Shown piece after piece: positions 59,437 to 64,000 of a stretch of 64,000 nucleotides of DNA. Every line of letters begins with the position of its first letter. Position 1 is the stretch's first letter. The position numbers were made by a program, and so were the translations under genes. Below the pieces are notes generated by a model. It saw only the letters and a list, made by a program, of their open reading frames with translations, was not told the DNA's origin and did no database searches. The DNA comes from Potentilla sterilis (Eukaryota; Streptophyta; Magnoliopsida; Rosales; Rosaceae). Where the stretch lies: positions 34,187,350 to 34,251,349 of the forward strand of contig OY821758.1 of assembly GCA_963682095.1 (NCBI GenBank), in the 5' to 3' direction.

Positions 59437-62188
59437 TGTAACATCCCGAACCTAGAGTTACCTTTTGACTGTGTTACTTTTACTTTTACTCCTCGGGAAT
59501 TGTTTTTACGATTCGAAAGTTCTAAAGGTTGACTTTTAAATAAGTTGACCCGACCGAGGATTTTATTTTAAGACGAGGTAGAAGACGTTGAAAAGAGTTC
59601 GTGGACACGTGACACGTTTAATTTGAAGTTCGCATGAAAAAGTTATGATGTAAAATCGGAAATTGTCCGATTTTGGACGAGTATAAATAGCGGGAGGAAA
59701 ATTTCCCGAAAGGGAAAATCCTCCATTTTTCTCTTTTTCCTTTTCTTTTCTTTTCTTTCTTTTTTCTTCTCTCTCCTTTCTCTCTCCTCTCCCCCGACTC
59801 GGCCCGACCTCCGGCCGAACTGGGTCGGCACACCGGTCCCGTTCGGACCGCCTTCTCTTTCTCTTCTCCTCTGTGGCAGCGACGCGGCTCGGTTCGCCGT
59901 CGTTCAGCCGGAATTAGCAGGAGAAGCTTCGACTGTGTTGAACCTGGTTCTCCCTCCTCTGGCCACGGTTCGGCCCGATTCTTGAAGGGAATTGAAGGTC
60001 TCGACGTGTGCAATCATTCCATGGAAGGAATTGAACCGAATTGCACCAGGTAAGGAGAAATTAGAATTTGAAAATTTTTAGGGATTTTGTGATTTTTTGT
60101 GGAGGTTATGATTTTGATGTTTTTGTTGTAATTGGAGGCTAGAATTGAGTTTAGAACGTTGTTTGGAGTTGATTGAGTGTAATTTGGGGTTCGATTGGTT
60201 GAGTTTTGGAAAAATTGGAGTTTGGGATTTTTGGGCCGCCGTACCGGCCGCCGTACGCGGCGGCTGCATGGGTTTTTGGCGGCGGAAGCGACGGGGATGA
60301 GTCCCCGAGGTGGTGGTGATGCTGCTCTGGAAATTTGAGATCGATTGGAGGTGTTTTGGCCTCCTGTGGCGGCGGTGCCACTGTTCCGACGACGAGAGGT
60401 TGAAGACGATGAACTGTGAAACAGTAAAAGGTAAAAGTAAAATGGTAAAAGGTGAAAAGTAAATAGTAAACAGTAAATAGTAAAAATAAAAAGGTAAACA
60501 GTAAAAGTAAATAGTAAACAGTACGTAAACAGTAAATGGTAAATAGTAATTGATTTTAACCATTTACTGTTTTACTCTCAGAATTACTGTTTGACCTGGA
60601 ATAATTACTGTTTGATCAGAAGTTTTTACTGTTGACTTACCGTAAAAAGGTTAAAAGCTGATTAAAAGGGTTTTACGACGAAATAACTAATTAGAGAATT
60701 GATCGGACACGGTGTGGGTGTCCTGAGTAATTTCAGACGTAGATTTTCGGTATTGAGGCGTAATTCCTATACCGATAACTGAAAAAGAGGAAATTGGGAG
60801 GTTTCGTGGGAGTGAGGACGTCCGTAGATTTAACGTTTATATATAAATTTCGAGTTTCGTAATATTTATAATTACGTCCTTGTTACAGGTCGAGAGGTTA
60901 CTCGACGGGACGAGAGCTTGGAATAGCGGCGCGCTCAGCTGTACTGTGAGTGGATTTTTATTTTAAATAAATGCATGCATAAATATTTTATTGAAATGAA
61001 GTTGATATTAATTAAATGATTTCTTGAGGTTGATATGAATTATAGAGATTTGATTATGATAATTGTTTCATTTACTATTTAAAGGAAAATATGGATTTGG
61101 GGTATATGTTTATTACTATTTTAAATAGTACGTAATTTTACTCAGAAAATGAGATTTTCGGAAATAGTATGAATTGATAAAATCATATTTGAGCATTCTA
61201 AATATATTTATATTGAAAAGACCGGAAATGAGATTTCCGGGGATTTTATGATTTCATCATTTGTGATTTCACGACATGTGAGGCATGTCGATGTTATATA
61301 TATTTTTACTTCGAGGCTACTATTTTAATTGTGTATGTTTATAAGCCTCAGATGTACGGTCGAGGACCGTACGGATTTTCGATTATATGGGGGAAGCGTG
61401 ATTTCAGATTTGATTTGATTTGTTTTTGCACCAGTTACTGGGTCGTCGCATTTACTAGCTAGCCTTAGCGTGGGACGTTGGATTTGTAGTCCTGAGAGGT
61501 TCCGACCTTTAGCCTAAGGGGCTTAGGTCGTCTTGTTATATTTGTCCACGCTGTATCAGTAGCCCTGATACCATGTAGCCCTGGGAGGTTCCGACCCGAG
61601 CTTGGGAGGCTCATGTTTATGGTGTAACCACTTCCCCATTGTTTCGTATGTTGGGCCAATGAGATTGACCTTGTCTTTATTTTGGTTTTCGGGAATATTT
61701 TCTCCTATGAGACTTTCAGTTATTTAATAAATTCCCGAACCAGTCGGGCTGGATTTTAATATGAAAATATTTGGAAATTTGCTTGTGGAATTGGCCCAGC
61801 TATTCATCTTTTGATTTTCGAAAATTGAGATCTTGAAAAATATTATTTGTTATTTGAGATATCAGCAGAGCTGATTAATTATTATGATTTTTCTGAAACG
61901 TGGACGTTTTATGAATATGCATGCATCGTGGTTTTTAATTATAAAATAGTGGGAAAGTAAAATAATACTTTTTATATACGATATTGTTTTTATCCACTCA
62001 CTCTAACGTTTTTAAATTACTTTCCCCTGGGCCCTTCGGTTTAAATCGCCCAGTGTGCAGAGTAATAGTCAGAGGTCAAGAGTACTCGGAGTCGAGGCAT
62101 AGTCATCATCGTCGTTGCTTCCGCTAGGTGGGATTTATGATCCCTTATTCTTATAATTCTTGTTCTATTTTCAGTTCATTGTATTAGA
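59437..62188 (+). repeat. Family B 3' LTR, truncated
   Basis: Matches 52,836-55,546 with scattered substitutions, an extra ~31-bp GC-rich piece at about 60,238-60,270 (CCGCCGTACGCGGCGG) and a ~13-bp addition near 61,567. The last ~254 bp are missing, and copia gag sequence follows directly. Confidence 0.88.
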
Positions 62189-62860
62189 GTACAATCAGGA
62201 TATGATTAGTCTACAGGCGGATCTTGGCACGGTTGGCGTCATCAAAACCGATAAAGATCTTCTGGAGAAGACATTTAATACATTCCTCATGGCCTACGAT
62301 GTCCTTGGATATCAATATAAAATCTCAGTTGATGAAGGAAGAATCAGGACATTCGCTGACCTTATGGCAATATTGGCTAAAAAAGGAGCGCCATTCTGAG
62401 ATTAGGCTCAATAGTAGCCAGAGACCTGTTGGTACAAAACCAATTCCAACACCACAGGCTCATTATGGGAAGGCTTCAAAGCAGAAAAATAAAGGCCGCA
62501 ATGCCCCGTACAATTCGATACTTGGAAGACATCAGAATGCTGGAAACAAAGTGACACGACGCTCCAACACTTGGAGGTGAGAAGGTGGCGCAGCCGCACC
62601 ACCTTCAGGGGGAGACCGGACCGGCCACGGACCGCGTCTAGGCCCGGTACCAAACTCTCCTAGACCTCATAGCAATGACCGGAATGCCCAATTTGCTCTG
62701 TGCTACAAGTGTGATTCCTCCAAACACTACCATCGCGATTGTCGAGCTAGTAAGGAGATGTTAAATGCCTACAAGAAGTACAAGAGTTTTCTGTCTGAAT
62801 AAAGCAATTATGCGGAGGACGAGATGATTGACGCAAATTATGCTCATCATGTGGTGTTTC
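62189..62860 (+). pseudogene. Ty1/copia gag remnant with zinc knuckle
   Basis: A frame gives DKDLLEKTFNTFLMAYDVL and YQYKISVDEGRIRTFADLM, matching the middle of copia-type gag (usually LLEKT.STFH...). After a frameshift near 62,390 come SSQRPVGTKPIP and, at 62,701-62,742, CYKCDSSKHYHRDC, a complete CCHC zinc knuckle, then CRASKEMLNAYKKYKSFL. The start of gag is missing and frames change at least twice. It probably continues the element whose LTR is at 52,049. No protease or RT follows. Confidence 0.75.
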
Positions 62861-63784
62861 TGATAGAATCCGGGAGGACTCACAGAAGCACAATAATAAA
62901 GCTATAAATAGACACGGGCAAGTATAGTGGTTCACCGTGCCATCGGAGGGCACGGCTACGTCCACTTGGAATATAGTATGATCGGCCAATAAGCCATCGG
63001 GTGGTTACATGCCAAGGGTGACAAGCATCCAATTATCCCATATCTAAGGGGGGAGCCTTCTATTTATAAGGAAGGAAGGCTCCCTCTTTTACAATGTTTC
63101 CAATGTGGGATGCAAACCCACTTTTTCTACTCACGAAGCTATTTCAGGAGCCTGGTGGCACGGCTTCCGAGTGCGGTTCCGGTGATGTGGAACAATGGAG
63201 ATGTAGTCGGGGTGCTGGTCTACCCGATGGATGCCGGAAGTAGGACCTATGGCCCTGGTTGTACGGTCCACGAGGTCACCGAATATGCTTGGCGGTGCAC
63301 CATATATGTCCCCAACAAGTCCCCAAGTTCCCGAGTAAGAGTGCAATCTTACTTGGGGAATTAATCATCATGTGCCGCCAAGCGTAGGTAGTGACTGAGT
63401 CACCCCTACTACCACCAGTCCCCCAAGTCCCTAAGTGAGATTGGACTCTTACTGGGCGTTTGAATGCCGAGTCCCACCCCTCCGCTCGAGTGTTACTGAT
63501 GTGTTCCCAGTAATAGTCCCCCAAGTCCGTGTTGGAGATTTGACTTGGCCGGGAGTGATGTTTCCTTGCTAGTGACCTCCGTGTTTAGTCTTGCTTGGGT
63601 GTGTACTGAGGTGCCGGGTTCTGATCCGCACTGTCTGTGCCGGGTTCTAATCTGCACTGTCTGTGTAATATTTCCCGGAGGCAAGCTGATTGGATCATCG
63701 GGTTCCGGAACTGCGGTGGGTGCCCAGGGAGGATCCGGGTTTGACTGATCCTGACTCGCTGAAGCTTGATCGGGCAGAGCCGCT
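62861..63784 (+). mobile_element. LTR-like sequence of another retroelement
   Basis: TGATAGAATCCGGG at 62,861 opens a stretch with GTGGTTCACCGTGCC and GGCTACGTCCACTTGG, phrases common in dicot LTRs. It also has CTATTTATAAGGAAGG (TATA-like, 63,060) and repeated TCCCCCAAGT boxes (63,419, 63,517). No coding region is recognised; the other end is outside the window. Confidence 0.4.
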
Positions 63785-64000
63785 GCTAAACAGAGCTGGG
63801 CCTGTTGAATCTGGGGTGACCCGCTAGCTGAGGTGATTGCTGAACAGGACCGGGCCTGCTGAATCTGAGGTGACCCGCTGGCCGAGGTGATTGCTGGATA
63901 GGACCGGACCTGCTAAATCTGGGGTGACCCGCTGGCTGAGGTGATTGCTGAACAGGACTGGGCCTGCTGAATCTGGGGTGAACCGCTGGCCCACTGACCA
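63785..64000 (+). repeat. 54-bp tandem repeat at window edge
   Basis: Four units starting at 63,785, 63,839, 63,893 and 63,947, each with GGGCCTGCTGAATCTG and GGTGACCCGCTGGC. Differences between units are a few bases. All forward frames contain stops, so it is unlikely to be coding. It may extend to the right. Confidence 0.9.

Larger units (their letters stand above)
52836..62188 (+). mobile_element. Family B element (Tekay/Del-like Ty3 chromovirus), decayed
   Basis: 5' LTR 52,836-55,800, tRNA-Met PBS, 3.6 kb interior with ruined gag-pol, polypurine tract AAGGAGGGGAGA (59,423-59,434), and 3' LTR from 59,437 which breaks off at 62,188, missing its last ~254 bp. The interior end AATTTCGGGGACGAAATTTT directly before the tract is typical of plant chromoviruses. 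The two LTRs are about 98-99% alike by eye over long stretches, with a few indels; the interior is full of stops. No target duplication can be seen because the right end is missing. Confidence 0.85.

Noticed and set aside
62160..62580. Two overlapping ORFs as host genes
   Set aside because: Together they read as a frameshifted copia gag ending in a CCHC knuckle.
1..64000. CRISPR array, bacterial operons or phage genes
   Set aside because: Sequence is plant nuclear: spliced gene, LTR elements and plant tRNA primer sites; no regularly spaced short palindromic repeats with unique spacers.

Overview
This is a repeat-dominated stretch of a flowering-plant (eudicot) nuclear genome. It holds one intact host gene, an intron-containing plastid-type O-acetylserine(thiol)lyase (cysteine synthase) on the minus strand, and a thick stack of plant LTR retrotransposons, solo LTRs and MITEs. 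The retroelement families, the tRNA-Asp and tRNA-Met primer sites, the GT-AG introns and the transit-peptide-like N-terminus all indicate a plant. A rosaceous host is only a guess.

Layout. 1-30,000: nested Ty3/gypsy elements of one Athila-like family, recognised by tRNA-Asp PBS, about 2-2.5 kb LTRs starting TGATA(A/G)GAGC and ending in CATCA, and a long non-coding 3' region. The oldest visible layer (E0) is seen as its 3' region and a truncated LTR (22,081-23,366 and 28,866 to about 29,990). E1 sits in it: a pol pseudogene at 1,182-3,325, a 3' region, and an LTR split at 17,487-22,080. E1 was hit by an LTR (1-1,181), by a very young 12.3-kb element A1 (3,854-16,114, TSD GCTAG, LTRs with 3 differences in 2,481 bp) and by an inverted solo LTR (19,455-21,540, TSD AAGAT). 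E0 was hit by a PIF/Harbinger-like MITE, which was hit by an inverted solo LTR (TSD GTAAA), which was hit by a 3.2-kb solo LTR of a chromovirus-like family (family B, TSD ATTTC).

30,000-33,515: an inverted Athila-like leader, PBS and 5' LTR (E2), with a SINE-like insert and an unclassified 370-bp insert at the TATA box. 33,516-43,255: debris, including a plant-transposon-protein pseudogene with a retroelement tail, a TIR element with a GC-rich possibly captured interior and a 51-bp minisatellite, a hAT-like end, two copia integrase fragments, and a 715-bp tandem duplication just downstream of the host gene.

43,256-51,625 (minus): the cysteine synthase gene in 10 coding exons, 392 codons, all with GT-AG introns. 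A 316-bp fold-back MULE-type MITE with a 9-bp TSD lies in the last intron. 52,049-62,860: a short-LTR copia-like element whose leader and decayed gag flank a family B chromovirus (52,836-62,188) with two ~2.9-kb LTRs, a tRNA-Met PBS and a badly decayed pol. 62,861-64,000: LTR-like sequence ending in a 54-bp tandem repeat cut by the window edge.

The most unusual object is A1. It is recently inserted and keeps an uninterrupted RT-RNase H-integrase frame, yet it has no gag and no protease active site. Its protease remnant is separated from RT by a stop in a tobamovirus-like readthrough context (CAA UAG CAA CUA). It looks like a trans-mobilised element that may keep leaky pol expression.
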